Shown: one piece after another, positions 19,371 to 28,377 of the stretch | Layout of the letters: every line of letters begins with the position of its first letter | Numbering within the stretch: position 1 is the stretch's first letter | Assembly (NCBI RefSeq): GCF_013041805.1 | Contig: NZ_JABDRI010000018.1 | Span: 29,653-93,652, forward strand | Source of the DNA: Lutibacter sp. | GTDB taxonomy: Bacteria > Bacteroidota > Bacteroidia > Flavobacteriales > Flavobacteriaceae | Length of the DNA stretch: 64,000 bases | Direction of reading: 5' to 3' | The notes under the pieces: model-generated | What the model was told of the DNA's origin: nothing | The model's input: the letters and a program-made list of their open reading frames with translations, nothing else | Databases searched by the model: none | Program-made: the position numbers and the translations under genes

Positions 19371-19399
19371 TTGAAGAAGAAATCGGACGCACCGTTTTC
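19371..19399 (-). terminator. Candidate attenuator hairpin of the arg operon
   Basis: On the minus strand GAAAACGG, loop TGCGT, CCGATTTC forms a stem with one A.A mismatch, followed by TTCTTC. The T run is interrupted by cytosines, so this is a weak intrinsic terminator. It starts 10 bases after the stop codon of the Arg-rich leader ORF and lies 41 bases before the first arg structural gene, the place expected for an attenuator. A second short hairpin, GCCC-CTTGC-GGGC at 19413-19425, overlaps the end of the leader ORF. Confidence 0.55.
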
Positions 19400-19408
19400 A
19401 ATAGATAT

Positions 19409-19474
19409 TTAAGCCCGCAAGGGGCGACGAGGAAAAAAGCGTACTACTACTATAAGTGAATTCTCGTTTTTCAT
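19409..19474 (-). CDS. Arg-rich leader peptide of the arg operon
   Basis: A 21-codon ORF (ATG at 19474, TAA at 19409) whose second half reads IVVVRFFPRRPLRA. Four of the last ten residues are arginine, encoded CGC, CGT, CGC and CGG, in an otherwise AT-rich region. It stands 79 bases upstream of the GNAT gene that opens the arg operon and downstream of ilvA. Size, position, a cluster of control codons near the stop codon and a following hairpin all match the pattern of transcription-attenuation leader peptides, with arginine as the sensed amino acid. Three Val codons precede the Arg cluster, and their meaning is unclear. No expression evidence is available from sequence. Confidence 0.7.
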   Translation of the reverse strand: MKNENSLIVVVRFFPRRPLRA

Positions 19475-19590
19475 TGGTACAATAGTACATAAAATAATTA
19501 ATACTAGAGCTATTTCATGTAATTTTTAATAAAATCTCAGTTTAAAGTTAATATTTTTAGTAATTATCGTCAAAATAATCAAAAAACACC

Positions 19591-20853
19591 CTAAATTAAG
19601 AATTGAAACAGCTCCGGTTTTTCATTCAAATATTCACCTAAAAAGCCTTTTTGCTTCATTCTTTCTAACAGAGGTTCAAAATCGTCTTTAGAATCTAATT
19701 CAATTCCAACTACCGCTGGCCCTTTATCTCTGTTGTGTTTTTTAGTATATTCAAAATAAGCAATATCATCATTTGGCCCCAACACATCTACCACAAATTC
19801 TTTTAGAGCTCCCGCGCGTTGCGGAAATTTGATAATGAAATAGTGCTTCAATCCTTCATAAAACAATGCACGCTCTTTCATTTCTTCCATTCGAGTAATA
19901 TCATTATTACCTCCACTTACAACGCAAACAATTGTTTTCCCTTTTAATTCATCTTTATAATCTTCAAGAGCGGCAATCGATAATGCTCCTGCCGGTTCTA
20001 CAACCATTGCATTTTCATTATACACTTTTAAAATTGTTGAACAAATAAGTCCTTCGCAAATTAAATCTGTACTATATAATAAGTCCTTACAAATATTGAA
20101 ATTTAATTCTCCTATTCGTTTAACTGCAGCTCCATCTACAAAATTATCAATCTCACTTAAGGTTGTGTTAACACCTTTCTCTAAAGAATTTGTTAAAGAA
20201 GGAGCTCCAACTGGCTCCACACCAATAATCTTTGTAGCTGGACTCAATGCATTAAAAACACTTCCAACACCCGATGCTAAGCCACCTCCTCCTACTGGAA
20301 GAAATAAAAAATCTATGTGAGATTGACTATCATTTAAAATTTCTAATCCCACTGTTCCTTGACCTGCAATAACCTCTAGATCATCAAACGGATGCACAAA
20401 TGTGCTTTTATGCGTATTACAAAAATCTATTGCTGCTTTTTTACTATCGTCAAAACTATCTCCAAAAAGCTGAATTGAAATAAACTCCCTACCAAACATT
20501 TTTACCTGATCAATTTTTTGATGTGGTGTTGTTACTGGCATAAAAATTGTACCGTGAACTTTTAATTTCTGACAAGCATAAGCAACTCCTTGCGCGTGAT
20601 TACCGGCACTTGCACAAACAATTCCGTTTTTTAATTCATCTTTTGATAAGCCTTGAATTTTATTATAAGCCCCCCTAATTTTGTAGGAACGAACTACTTG
20701 TAAATCTTCTCTTTTGAAGTAAATTTTAGCTTGATAGCGGTCAGAAAAATTTTGCATAAAAACCAAAGGAGTTTTTTCTACAACTCCTTTGATATTATGC
20801 TGAGCTTTATATATTTCTTCTAATGAAATGCTATTTTTTATAGTTGTACTCAA
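19591..20853 (-). CDS. ilvA: Threonine dehydratase, biosynthetic
   Basis: IlvA deaminates threonine to 2-oxobutanoate, the first committed step to isoleucine, using PLP. The Schiff-base lysine is Lys58 in VRSYKIRGAYNK, and the PLP phosphate loop is LPVGGGGLASG. The 420 residues include one C-terminal ACT-like regulatory domain from about 335 (HYFIIKFPQRAGALKEF), against two in E. coli IlvA, so isoleucine feedback is likely present but of the short type. It is the last gene of the ilv operon, 24 bases after ilvC. Confidence 0.95.
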   Translation of the reverse strand: MSTTIKNSISLEEIYKAQHNIKGVVEKTPLVFMQNFSDRYQAKIYFKREDLQVVRSYKIRGAYNKIQGLSKDELKNGIVCASAGNHAQGVAYACQKLKVHGTIFMPVTTPHQKIDQVKMFGREFISIQLFGDSFDDSKKAAIDFCNTHKSTFVHPFDDLEVIAGQGTVGLEILNDSQSHIDFLFLPVGGGGLASGVGSVFNALSPATKIIGVEPVGAPSLTNSLEKGVNTTLSEIDNFVDGAAVKRIGELNFNICKDLLYSTDLICEGLICSTILKVYNENAMVVEPAGALSIAALEDYKDELKGKTIVCVVSGGNNDITRMEEMKERALFYEGLKHYFIIKFPQRAGALKEFVVDVLGPNDDIAYFEYTKKHNRDKGPAVVGIELDSKDDFEPLLERMKQKGFLGEYLNEKPELFQFLI

Positions 20854-20877
20854 TAAAATGTTATTACAAAATTTGAA

Positions 20878-22350
20878 TTAAACAATTTTTATCATGGCTG
20901 TCATAGACTCACGTAAGAACTCCCCAATATCTTCTACTGGATGATTTCTAATTGCTGCATTTACTTCAATTAATTCTTTATTATCAACACTATTAGATCC
21001 ATCATTAAACGGTCTTCCAATAAAATTACTCGGTGCATTTTTTACATATTCAGCAATTAGTGGTTTACAAGCGTGGTCAAATAAATAACATCCATACTCA
21101 GCAGTATCAGAAATTACACGGTTCATTTCAAATAATTTTTTTCGTGCAATTGTATTTGCAATTAATGGTGTTTCGTGCAACGATTCATAGTATGCAGATT
21201 CTTCAATAATTCCAGATTCTGTCATTGCTTCAAAAGCCAATTCAACACCTGCTTTTACCATAGCAACCATTAACACACCATTGTCAAAATATTCTTGCTC
21301 TGAAATTTCAACAGTAGCAGCCGGTGTTTTTTCAAATGCAGTTTCTCCAGTTGCTGCTCTCCATGTTAATAAATTAACGTCGTCATTCGCCCAGTCTTCC
21401 ATCATTGTTTTAGAAAAATGACCTGACATAATATCATCCATGTGTTTTTGGAAAAGCGGACGCATAATATCTTTTAATTCTTCCGAAGCTTCAAATGCAG
21501 CAATTTTAGCTGGGTTAGAAAGTCTATCCATCATATTCGTGATTCCACCATATTTTAAGGCCTCTGTTACAGTTTCCCAACCATATTGAATTAATTTTGA
21601 AGCATAACCTTTTTCAACGCCTTCTTCAACCATTTTATCGAAACATAAAATAGAACCTGTTTGTAACAACCCACATAAAATGGTTTGTTCACCCATTAAA
21701 TCTGATTTTACTTCAGCAACAAATGACGATTCTAAAACTCCTGCTGTATGACCTCCTGTTCCAACAGCGTATGCTTTTGCATAATCCCAACCTTTCCCTT
21801 CAGGATCATTTTCAGGGTGTACGGCAATTAATGTTGGTACACCAAAACCTCTTTTAAATTCTTCTCGAACTTCAGAGCCTGGTGATTTTGGAGCTACCAT
21901 AATTACCGTAATATCTTTACGAATTTGCATTCCCTCTTCAACAATATTAAATCCATGAGAATAAGATAAGGTAGCACCTTTTTTCATTAAAGGCATCACT
22001 GCAGAAACCACCGCTGTGTGCTGTTTATCTGGCGTTAAGTTTATTAATAAATCAGCAGTTGGAATCATTTCTTCATAAGTACCAACTTTAAATTTGTTTT
22101 CAGATGCATTTAAAAACGATTGTCTTTTTTCAGAAATTGCAGCTTGCCTCAGCGTATAAGAAACATCCAATCCAGAATCTCTCATATTTAAACCTTGGTT
22201 TAAACCTTGTGCTCCACAGCCAACAATTACAATTTTTTTACCTTTTAATGCTTCAACACCTTCAATAAATTCTGAAGATTCCATAAATCTACATTTTCCT
22301 AATTGATCTAATTTATCTCTTAAAGAAAGTTTGTTAAAATAATTTGCCAT
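20878..22350 (-). CDS. ilvC: Ketol-acid reductoisomerase, class II (long form)
   Basis: IlvC isomerises and reduces acetolactate or acetohydroxybutyrate with NADPH and Mg. At 490 residues it is the long class II form with duplicated helical domain, like the E. coli enzyme and unlike the about 330-residue class I. The Rossmann loop GCGAQG lies at 44-49. A second helical repeat starts near residue 350. It is 20 bases from ilvN and 24 from ilvA. Confidence 0.96.
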   Translation of the reverse strand: MANYFNKLSLRDKLDQLGKCRFMESSEFIEGVEALKGKKIVIVGCGAQGLNQGLNMRDSGLDVSYTLRQAAISEKRQSFLNASENKFKVGTYEEMIPTADLLINLTPDKQHTAVVSAVMPLMKKGATLSYSHGFNIVEEGMQIRKDITVIMVAPKSPGSEVREEFKRGFGVPTLIAVHPENDPEGKGWDYAKAYAVGTGGHTAGVLESSFVAEVKSDLMGEQTILCGLLQTGSILCFDKMVEEGVEKGYASKLIQYGWETVTEALKYGGITNMMDRLSNPAKIAAFEASEELKDIMRPLFQKHMDDIMSGHFSKTMMEDWANDDVNLLTWRAATGETAFEKTPAATVEISEQEYFDNGVLMVAMVKAGVELAFEAMTESGIIEESAYYESLHETPLIANTIARKKLFEMNRVISDTAEYGCYLFDHACKPLIAEYVKNAPSNFIGRPFNDGSNSVDNKELIEVNAAIRNHPVEDIGEFLRESMTAMIKIV

Positions 22351-22370
22351 TTGTATCTTTTTTATTCTTT

Positions 22371-22892
22371 TTAATTAATTTCTGCTAATAATTCTGAAAT
22401 TGCCATTTTTGGCTTTGAAATTGCAATTCGTCCTGATCGTACAAATTGTAACAACCCAAAAGGTTTTAATTTTTCGTACATTCTATTAATATCTTCTCTA
22501 TAACCTGAGGCTTCAATAACAAACCAGCGATCTGTTATAGCAATAATGTGAGCTCTTCTAAATTTCATTTTATTTTGAATTTCTTCATTATATAAATGCT
22601 CTGAAGAAATTTTAAATAAAGCAGTTTCATGATAAATAATTTCATCTTCAGTATGATAAAAAGATCCAAGAACTTCAATTTGCTTTTCTAACTGACCTAC
22701 CACTTTTCTAATTAAAGTTTCTGGGACAATTACTACAAATGTAAATCGATGAACGTTCTCTATTTCAGATTTTGAAACCGTCATACTTTCAATATTGATA
22801 TGACGCTTTAAAAATATTGCTGAAAGTCTATTTAATATTCCTATATTATTTTCGGTATATACCGAAACTGTAAAATTTTTGCTTTCTTCCAT
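22371..22892 (-). CDS. ilvN: Acetolactate synthase small regulatory subunit
   Basis: This 173-residue subunit activates IlvB and carries valine feedback. The N-terminal ACT domain reads [20 protein letters not shown] with the conserved [11 protein letters not shown] stretch after it. The C-terminal domain (from about 85) is the usual second half of IlvN/IlvH. It starts 2 bases after ilvB ends, so the two subunits are coupled. Confidence 0.95.
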   Translation of the reverse strand: MEESKNFTVSVYTENNIGILNRLSAIFLKRHINIESMTVSKSEIENVHRFTFVVIVPETLIRKVVGQLEKQIEVLGSFYHTEDEIIYHETALFKISSEHLYNEEIQNKMKFRRAHIIAITDRWFVIEASGYREDINRMYEKLKPFGLLQFVRSGRIAISKPKMAISELLAEIN

Positions 22893-22894
22893 AA

Positions 22895-24628
22895 TTAACT
22901 TAATCTAATATCTGAAACACTTGCTCCCGTTGGTATCATAGGAAACACATTATCTTCTTGTTCTATTACAACTTCTAAAAAATACGCATCTTTTGAAGCC
23001 ATCATTGTTTTAATTGCCCCATCTAAATCTTCTCGCTTTGAGACTTTAACCGCCTCAATATCATAAGCTTCTGCTAATTTTACAAAGTTTGGACTTATCA
23101 TTTCAGTAGAAGCATAACGCTTATCAAAAAATAATTCTTGCCATTGGCGAACCATTCCTAAATAATTATTATTTAAAACTACAATTTTAACTGCAGCTTT
23201 AGTTTGTAGAATCGTACCTAACTCATTACACGTCATTTGATAACCACCATCTCCAATAATTGCAACTACTTCGCGTTCGGGTGCTCCCATTTTCGCCCCA
23301 ATGGCTGCTGGCAACCCAAACCCCATAGTTCCTAACCCACCAGAAGTTACATTACTTCTTGTTTTATTAAAAGTCGCGTAACGCCAAGCAAACATTTGAT
23401 GCTGTCCAACATCTGAAACTATAATAGCATCGCCATTTGTTTCTTTGTTAATTCCTCCTAAAACCTCACCCATTGTTAATCCTTCTTTAGTAGGGTTTAA
23501 CTGATCGTGAATTACAGTTTTATGTTCTATCTCATATAATTTATGAAATTCCTTCATCCAATCTTTATGTTCACCATTATTTACGTACTGCATAATTTTA
23601 GTTAAAGATTCTTTAACATCTGCTATAACAGCAACATCTGTTTTTACATTTTTGTCAACTTCTGCAGGATCAATTTCAAAGTGAATTACTTTTGCTTGTT
23701 TAGCATATGTTGCTAAATTACCTGTTACACGATCATCAAATCGCATTCCAATAGCAATTAAAACATCGCAAGAGTTAGTTAAAACATTCGGCGCATAATT
23801 CCCGTGCATACCAACCATACCAACATTTAAAGGGTGCTTTGTTTCTAAAGCTGAAAGACCTAAACCTGTAGAAGCCGAAGGAATATCAGTTTTCTCAATA
23901 AAATTTTTAAATTCTTGCTCTGCACCACCAAGGATAACGCCTTGTCCCCAAACAATAAATGGTTTTTTAGCACTATTAATTAACTCAGCGGCTTCCTTTA
24001 ATTTCTCAAGGTTCAATTTAGGAATAGCTTTATAGCTTCTAATTTTTTCACATTTTTTATATGAAAAGTCGAATTCTTCAAACTGAGCATCTTTAGTTAT
24101 ATCTATTAAAACAGGTCCTGGTCGACCAGATTTAGCAATATAAAATGCTTTCGCAATTATTTCGGGAATTTCACTTGCCTTTGTAATTTGATAATTCCAT
24201 TTGGTAACAGGCGTTGATATTCCAATAATATCTGTTTCTTGAAAAGCATCTGAACCTAATAAATGTGAACCAACTTGGCCTGTAATACAAACCAAAGGAG
24301 TAGAATCTATTTGAGCATCTGCAATACCAGTTACTAAGTTTGTTGCTCCTGGACCTGAAGTTGCAAATACAATTCCCGGTTTTCCTGTTACACGTGCAAA
24401 ACCTTGAGCTGCATGCGTTGCTCCTTGCTCATGTCGTGTTAGCACATGATGAAACTGACCTCTATATTTATATATTTCGTCATAAACAGGCATAATAGCA
24501 CCTCCAGGGTAACCATATGCTAAATTTGCTTCCTCTGCTAACAAACATTTAACAACTGCCTCTGCACCAGTAATTCTAACTGTTGTCTCCGTATTTTTAA
24601 CTTGAATATCTTTCTTTAACGTCTCCAT
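22895..24628 (-). CDS. ilvB: Acetolactate synthase large catalytic subunit
   Basis: IlvB condenses pyruvate with pyruvate or 2-oxobutanoate using thiamine diphosphate and FAD. The 577 residues show the activating Glu in RHEQGATHAAQGFAR, the early YGYPGGAIMPVYDE stretch and the ThDP-Mg motif GDGGYQMTCNELGT followed by NNN. It is the second gene of the operon, 4 bases after ilvD and 2 before ilvN. Confidence 0.97.
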   Translation of the reverse strand: METLKKDIQVKNTETTVRITGAEAVVKCLLAEEANLAYGYPGGAIMPVYDEIYKYRGQFHHVLTRHEQGATHAAQGFARVTGKPGIVFATSGPGATNLVTGIADAQIDSTPLVCITGQVGSHLLGSDAFQETDIIGISTPVTKWNYQITKASEIPEIIAKAFYIAKSGRPGPVLIDITKDAQFEEFDFSYKKCEKIRSYKAIPKLNLEKLKEAAELINSAKKPFIVWGQGVILGGAEQEFKNFIEKTDIPSASTGLGLSALETKHPLNVGMVGMHGNYAPNVLTNSCDVLIAIGMRFDDRVTGNLATYAKQAKVIHFEIDPAEVDKNVKTDVAVIADVKESLTKIMQYVNNGEHKDWMKEFHKLYEIEHKTVIHDQLNPTKEGLTMGEVLGGINKETNGDAIIVSDVGQHQMFAWRYATFNKTRSNVTSGGLGTMGFGLPAAIGAKMGAPEREVVAIIGDGGYQMTCNELGTILQTKAAVKIVVLNNNYLGMVRQWQELFFDKRYASTEMISPNFVKLAEAYDIEAVKVSKREDLDGAIKTMMASKDAYFLEVVIEQEDNVFPMIPTGASVSDIRLS

Positions 24629-24632
24629 ATTT

Positions 24633-26315
24633 TTAAAATTTATCCGTTACACAACCTTCAGAGGCTGAAGAAACGGTTTTAGCATATTTATATAATATTC
24701 CTTTTTTATGTTTTAACTCAGGAGCTTTCCAATTAGCTTTTCTTTTTGCCAATTCCTCATCAGTTAATTTTACATTTATTGTTTTATTCTCAGCATTAAT
24801 AACAATTACATCTCCATCTTGTATCAATCCAATTGCACCACCAGATTGTGCTTCTGGAGTAATATGTCCTACCACAAAACCGTGAGTTCCTCCTGAAAAA
24901 CGACCATCAGTAATTAATGCTACCGATTTTCCTAAACCTGCACCCATAATCATAGATGTTGGCTTTAACATCTCAGGCATTCCAGGACCTCCCTTTGGTC
25001 CAACATATCTAATTACTACTACATCACCTCTTGACACTTTTCCTTCTCCAATACCTTTGTTAGCTTCATCTTCACCGTCAAAAACAACTGCTTTTCCTTC
25101 AAATAAGTTTCCTTCTTTCCCACTAATTTTTGCAACTGCGCCTTCCGTAGCTAGATTACCAAACAATATTTGCAAATTTCCTGAAGATTTCAACGCTTTT
25201 TCTGTTGGGTGAATAACTTGTTGATCTTCTTCAAAACTTAGTGCTTCTACATTGGCTAAATTTTCAGCCAAAGTTTTACCAGTAACCGTCATACAATCTC
25301 CGTGTAAATATCCCTTTTCTAATAAATATTTCATAACAGCTGGAGTTCCTCCTACACCGTGAACATCTTCCATTAAATATTCTCCACTTGGTTTTAAATC
25401 TGCTATTAAAGGAGTTCTGTCACTTACACGCTGAAAATCTTCTAAAGTAAATTCAATTCCTGCTGCGTGCGCAATTGCTAAATAATGTAGCACTGCATTG
25501 GTTGAACCTCCTAACGCATTTACCAAAGCAACGGCATTTTCTAACGACTTTTTGGTGATAATATCTAAAGGTTTTAAATCTAGTTCTAATAAATTTTTAA
25601 TTGCTTCAGCTATCCTTGAACTTTCACTTTCTTTATGTGGATTTTCGGCTGGAATAGATGAATTGTAAGGTAATGCAAAACCCATAGCCTCTATTGATGA
25701 AGCCATTGTATTGGCGGTATACATTCCACCGCAAGCACCTGCTCCAGGTATTGCATTTTTAATAATTTCTTTATAATCTTCTTCAGATATTGCTCCAGAC
25801 AATTTTTGACCTAATGCTTCAAAAGCAGATACAATATTTAATTTTTGACCTTTATATCTTCCTGAAGCTATGGTACCTCCATAAACCATTAATGAGGGAC
25901 GGTTTAAACGTAACATTGCCATTATTGCACCAGGCATATTTTTATCACACCCAACAACAGTAACCAACCCATCATAACTTTGAGCGTTCATAACCACTTC
26001 AATAGAGTCGGCAATAATATCTCGAGATGGTAATGAATAATTCATCCCTGAAGTTCCCATTGAAATACCATCACTTACACCAATAGTATTAAAAATTAAT
26101 CCTACCTGGCTTCTTTTATTAACTTCTTCCTTAATTTGAACTGCCAAATTATTAAGGTGCATATTACAAGGGTTTCCATCATAACCTGTACTTGCTATAC
26201 CTATTTGAGGATTCTTCATATCCTCTTCAGAAAGGCCAACACCATATAACATGGCCTGAGATGCAGGCTGGGTAGGATCTTGGGTAACTCTTTTACTGTG
26301 TTTATTTAGTTGCAT
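24633..26315 (-). CDS. ilvD: Dihydroxyacid dehydratase
   Basis: IlvD dehydrates dihydroxy acids to 2-oxo acids in valine, isoleucine and leucine synthesis and carries an iron-sulfur cluster. Cluster cysteines lie in [10 protein letters not shown] and [14 protein letters not shown], and the GRFSGGTHG motif is present in the C-terminal half. The 560 residues match the family. It is the first structural gene after the Val/Ile leader, with about 200 bases between attenuator hairpin and ATG. That long spacer shows no further ORF or TAnnTTTG box. Confidence 0.97.
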   Translation of the reverse strand: MQLNKHSKRVTQDPTQPASQAMLYGVGLSEEDMKNPQIGIASTGYDGNPCNMHLNNLAVQIKEEVNKRSQVGLIFNTIGVSDGISMGTSGMNYSLPSRDIIADSIEVVMNAQSYDGLVTVVGCDKNMPGAIMAMLRLNRPSLMVYGGTIASGRYKGQKLNIVSAFEALGQKLSGAISEEDYKEIIKNAIPGAGACGGMYTANTMASSIEAMGFALPYNSSIPAENPHKESESSRIAEAIKNLLELDLKPLDIITKKSLENAVALVNALGGSTNAVLHYLAIAHAAGIEFTLEDFQRVSDRTPLIADLKPSGEYLMEDVHGVGGTPAVMKYLLEKGYLHGDCMTVTGKTLAENLANVEALSFEEDQQVIHPTEKALKSSGNLQILFGNLATEGAVAKISGKEGNLFEGKAVVFDGEDEANKGIGEGKVSRGDVVVIRYVGPKGGPGMPEMLKPTSMIMGAGLGKSVALITDGRFSGGTHGFVVGHITPEAQSGGAIGLIQDGDVIVINAENKTINVKLTDEELAKRKANWKAPELKHKKGILYKYAKTVSSASEGCVTDKF

Positions 26316-26515
26316 TTATTTCAACTTTATTATTATTTAATTTTAAAAAACGTAATTATTTGTTCTACTTTTTAAACAAGCTGTAAATTTAATTTAGTTA
26401 TTTATTTCACATCTTATCTACACCAATCTTTTACAATATCCACCTTGAACATATGAGAGCTATATATCTGTAAACAAGAGTTTTATCAATTTTATTTTTA
26501 CAATGATTATCCAAT

Positions 26516-26550
26516 AAAAAAACCTCCCTAAAGTTCAGCAGGAAGGTTTT
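26516..26550 (-). terminator. Attenuator terminator of the ilv operon
   Basis: On the minus strand AAAACCTTCCT pairs with AGGGAGGTTTT (one T.G wobble), with an about 9-base loop, and is followed by an unbroken run of seven T. This is a strong intrinsic terminator that does not follow a full-length gene but a 21-codon Val/Ile leader ORF, 29 bases after its stop. An alternative pairing is possible between AGGAA (26574-26578, just after the leader stop) and TTCCT inside the left arm. That would be the antiterminator of a classical attenuator. Confidence 0.85.
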
Positions 26551-26578
26551 ACAATTTTATATAAACTATAATTTATTC

Positions 26579-26644
26579 CTAATCTACTTGTGAAATAATC
26601 ACAGAGACTTTACTAGAAATAGTATTAACAATTACTTTTTTCAT
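26579..26644 (-). CDS. Val/Ile-rich leader peptide of the ilv operon
   Basis: A 21-codon ORF (ATG 26644, TAG 26579). It starts MKKVIVNTIS and ends KVSVIISQVD. Nine of 21 residues are Val or Ile, and no Leu occurs. Inside it TGTGA-TTATT-TCACA forms a small pause-type hairpin. The strong terminator 29 bases later and the ilvD-B-N-C-A operon downstream make this a leader peptide for branched-chain amino-acid attenuation. A possible promoter is TTG, 20 bases, then CAATTTTG (26661-26654), one mismatch from TAnnTTTG, between the upstream gene and the leader. Confidence 0.78.
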   Translation of the reverse strand: MKKVIVNTISSKVSVIISQVD

Positions 26645-26683
26645 ATGTTTAGACAAAATTGCTATTCATAATTTAATAAACAA

Positions 26684-28228
26684 TTATTTAATTAACTTTT
26701 TAGCTTTTTGCTTGATAATATCTTCAACAGGAATATTTTGAATTTTACTCTCGAGCCAAGATAGGATGTCTAAATATAAAAAGGAACGCTTTTCATAAGG
26801 GTGGTTTTCAAACTCACTTAATTCTTTATGTAAATTCACAAAAGCCTTGTGAAGATCTTGAGGATACATAGTACTTAATTTTTTCAAAAATGTAATCATC
26901 TTGCGCTGCACTTCGTGCAAATCATTCATTTTTATTAAAAATTTATACGTTGAAATAATCAGTTTATCGATATCATAATCTAATCCAGCATCATAATGAG
27001 CAACTAAATTCAAAACTCGCGTATAGCATAATAAGTCTTCACGCATTTTTAAGTCTTTATTACTAATTATTTTCTCTAAATAAAAAATACATTCTTCATT
27101 TTTACCTGCCCCAAAATACATACACGCAATTTTATAGTAAAAAACCATAATATGATGTACATCAATTTTAGATTCATAATCTTTAATTTGGTCTAATAAT
27201 TTTAGTGTATAATTAATTCCTTTATGAAATCTTCCTTCTAAAAAATAGAGATTTAATTTATTTTGTGAATAATATAAAAACGTTAATGTATTTGTGTTTT
27301 CATTTAAAGCAATATTCTCGTTTTGAATATCAAAATTTAAGTTTTCAAGTACCTTATTGAACTTTGTTTTGTGCTTAATTAAATACAACGATTCTAGTAA
27401 ATAATTAACACCTTTCAAGTAAAAAACGGGGTTTTGTTTTTTCATTTGAGGTTTTTCTTCAAACAAATCAACCCATTTTTGAGAATATTTATAGCTTAAA
27501 ACAAAATCTTGCAAGATTAAACTATGCCACAAATAAGCTTGATATAAAAAAAGTTTTTCTCTAAAACCTAGGTCTGACAACTTGTAATCGGGTAATCTTT
27601 TTTCAAAATATAGTTTTACTATTTTTGAGTCGGCATCATTTTTTACATATCCTTCTTTAAGCAATAAACTATATAATTGGAGAGATAGATTTGATAATTT
27701 GCTAGTTCTAGTATTTTTTAAACTTAGTTCTTTCGCTTGCATTGAAAGCTCGTCTGCTCTATTGCTTAAACTTCTTGTGATATACTGAGATTCTATTACT
27801 TTTTCAAACTCAACTATTTCATAGGCTAAATTATTTTCACCATTTGTGAGTGCGAGTTCTTTCGCTTTATCTAAAATTTTTAAGCTTTGTTTATACAAAC
27901 CTTTATTGTAAAGAATAGCAGCAAAATCAAATTGTTCCCTTATTTGAGATCGTACATTCTGATGAACTGGGTTTAAACGTAAACTCACCAAAATTTGCTT
28001 ATATAAATGTGCTTTCGTATTAGATATTTGCTGCTTTTTAATTTTAGTTTTTTTTAAAATCAAATCATCATCAAAAGCACTTACTTTATCCAATAAATTA
28101 AATAAAGAAATAAAGTTAGCTTCAGTATTGCCTCCCAACCTACCCACGTATAGCTTGAATTGACGTTTTTCAGATTTAGAAAGCGACTTTACTAATGTAA
28201 AAAGAACATCTTTTTGTTCTATAGCCAT
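26684..28228 (-). CDS. Uncharacterised helical repeat protein
   Basis: A 514-residue protein without signal peptide or membrane segment that I do not recognise as a named family. It is rich in Lys, Leu and Asn and reads as helices throughout, with spaced motifs of the TPR kind (for example LYNKGLYKQSLKILDKAKEL at about 120). The N-terminus, with LVKSLSKSEKRQFKLYV, may be a conserved module. It lies immediately upstream of the ilv leader on the same strand and divergent from leuA. Nothing in the sequence ties it to amino-acid synthesis, and a scaffold or regulatory role is only a guess. Confidence 0.8.
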   Translation of the reverse strand: MAIEQKDVLFTLVKSLSKSEKRQFKLYVGRLGGNTEANFISLFNLLDKVSAFDDDLILKKTKIKKQQISNTKAHLYKQILVSLRLNPVHQNVRSQIREQFDFAAILYNKGLYKQSLKILDKAKELALTNGENNLAYEIVEFEKVIESQYITRSLSNRADELSMQAKELSLKNTRTSKLSNLSLQLYSLLLKEGYVKNDADSKIVKLYFEKRLPDYKLSDLGFREKLFLYQAYLWHSLILQDFVLSYKYSQKWVDLFEEKPQMKKQNPVFYLKGVNYLLESLYLIKHKTKFNKVLENLNFDIQNENIALNENTNTLTFLYYSQNKLNLYFLEGRFHKGINYTLKLLDQIKDYESKIDVHHIMVFYYKIACMYFGAGKNEECIFYLEKIISNKDLKMREDLLCYTRVLNLVAHYDAGLDYDIDKLIISTYKFLIKMNDLHEVQRKMITFLKKLSTMYPQDLHKAFVNLHKELSEFENHPYEKRSFLYLDILSWLESKIQNIPVEDIIKQKAKKLIK

Positions 28229-28338
28229 TGTAACTAATTTAGTTTTAACCTATTGATTTTTAATTAATTATAAAAATAATAACTATTTGAATATAGTAAA
28301 CAAATTATTTATTGAAATATACAAAAAACGTATACTAT

Positions 28339-28346
28339 TATTTTTG
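28339..28346 (+). promoter_or_regulatory. Candidate -7 box for leuA
   Basis: TATTTTTG matches TAnnTTTG fully, 31 bases before the leuA ATG. The closest -33 candidate is TTG at 28312-28314, which gives a spacing of 24 bases, slightly long. No leader peptide or attenuator is visible between it and leuA, in contrast to the ilv and arg operons. Confidence 0.45.
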
Positions 28347-28377
28347 GTAATTCAAATGTGATAAAAAAAAATCAGAA

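Noticed and set aside
19409..19474. Reading the Arg-rich leader as a second ilv leader because of its three Val codons
   Set aside because: It lies downstream of all ilv genes and directly before the arg operon, and the residues next to the stop are arginines.
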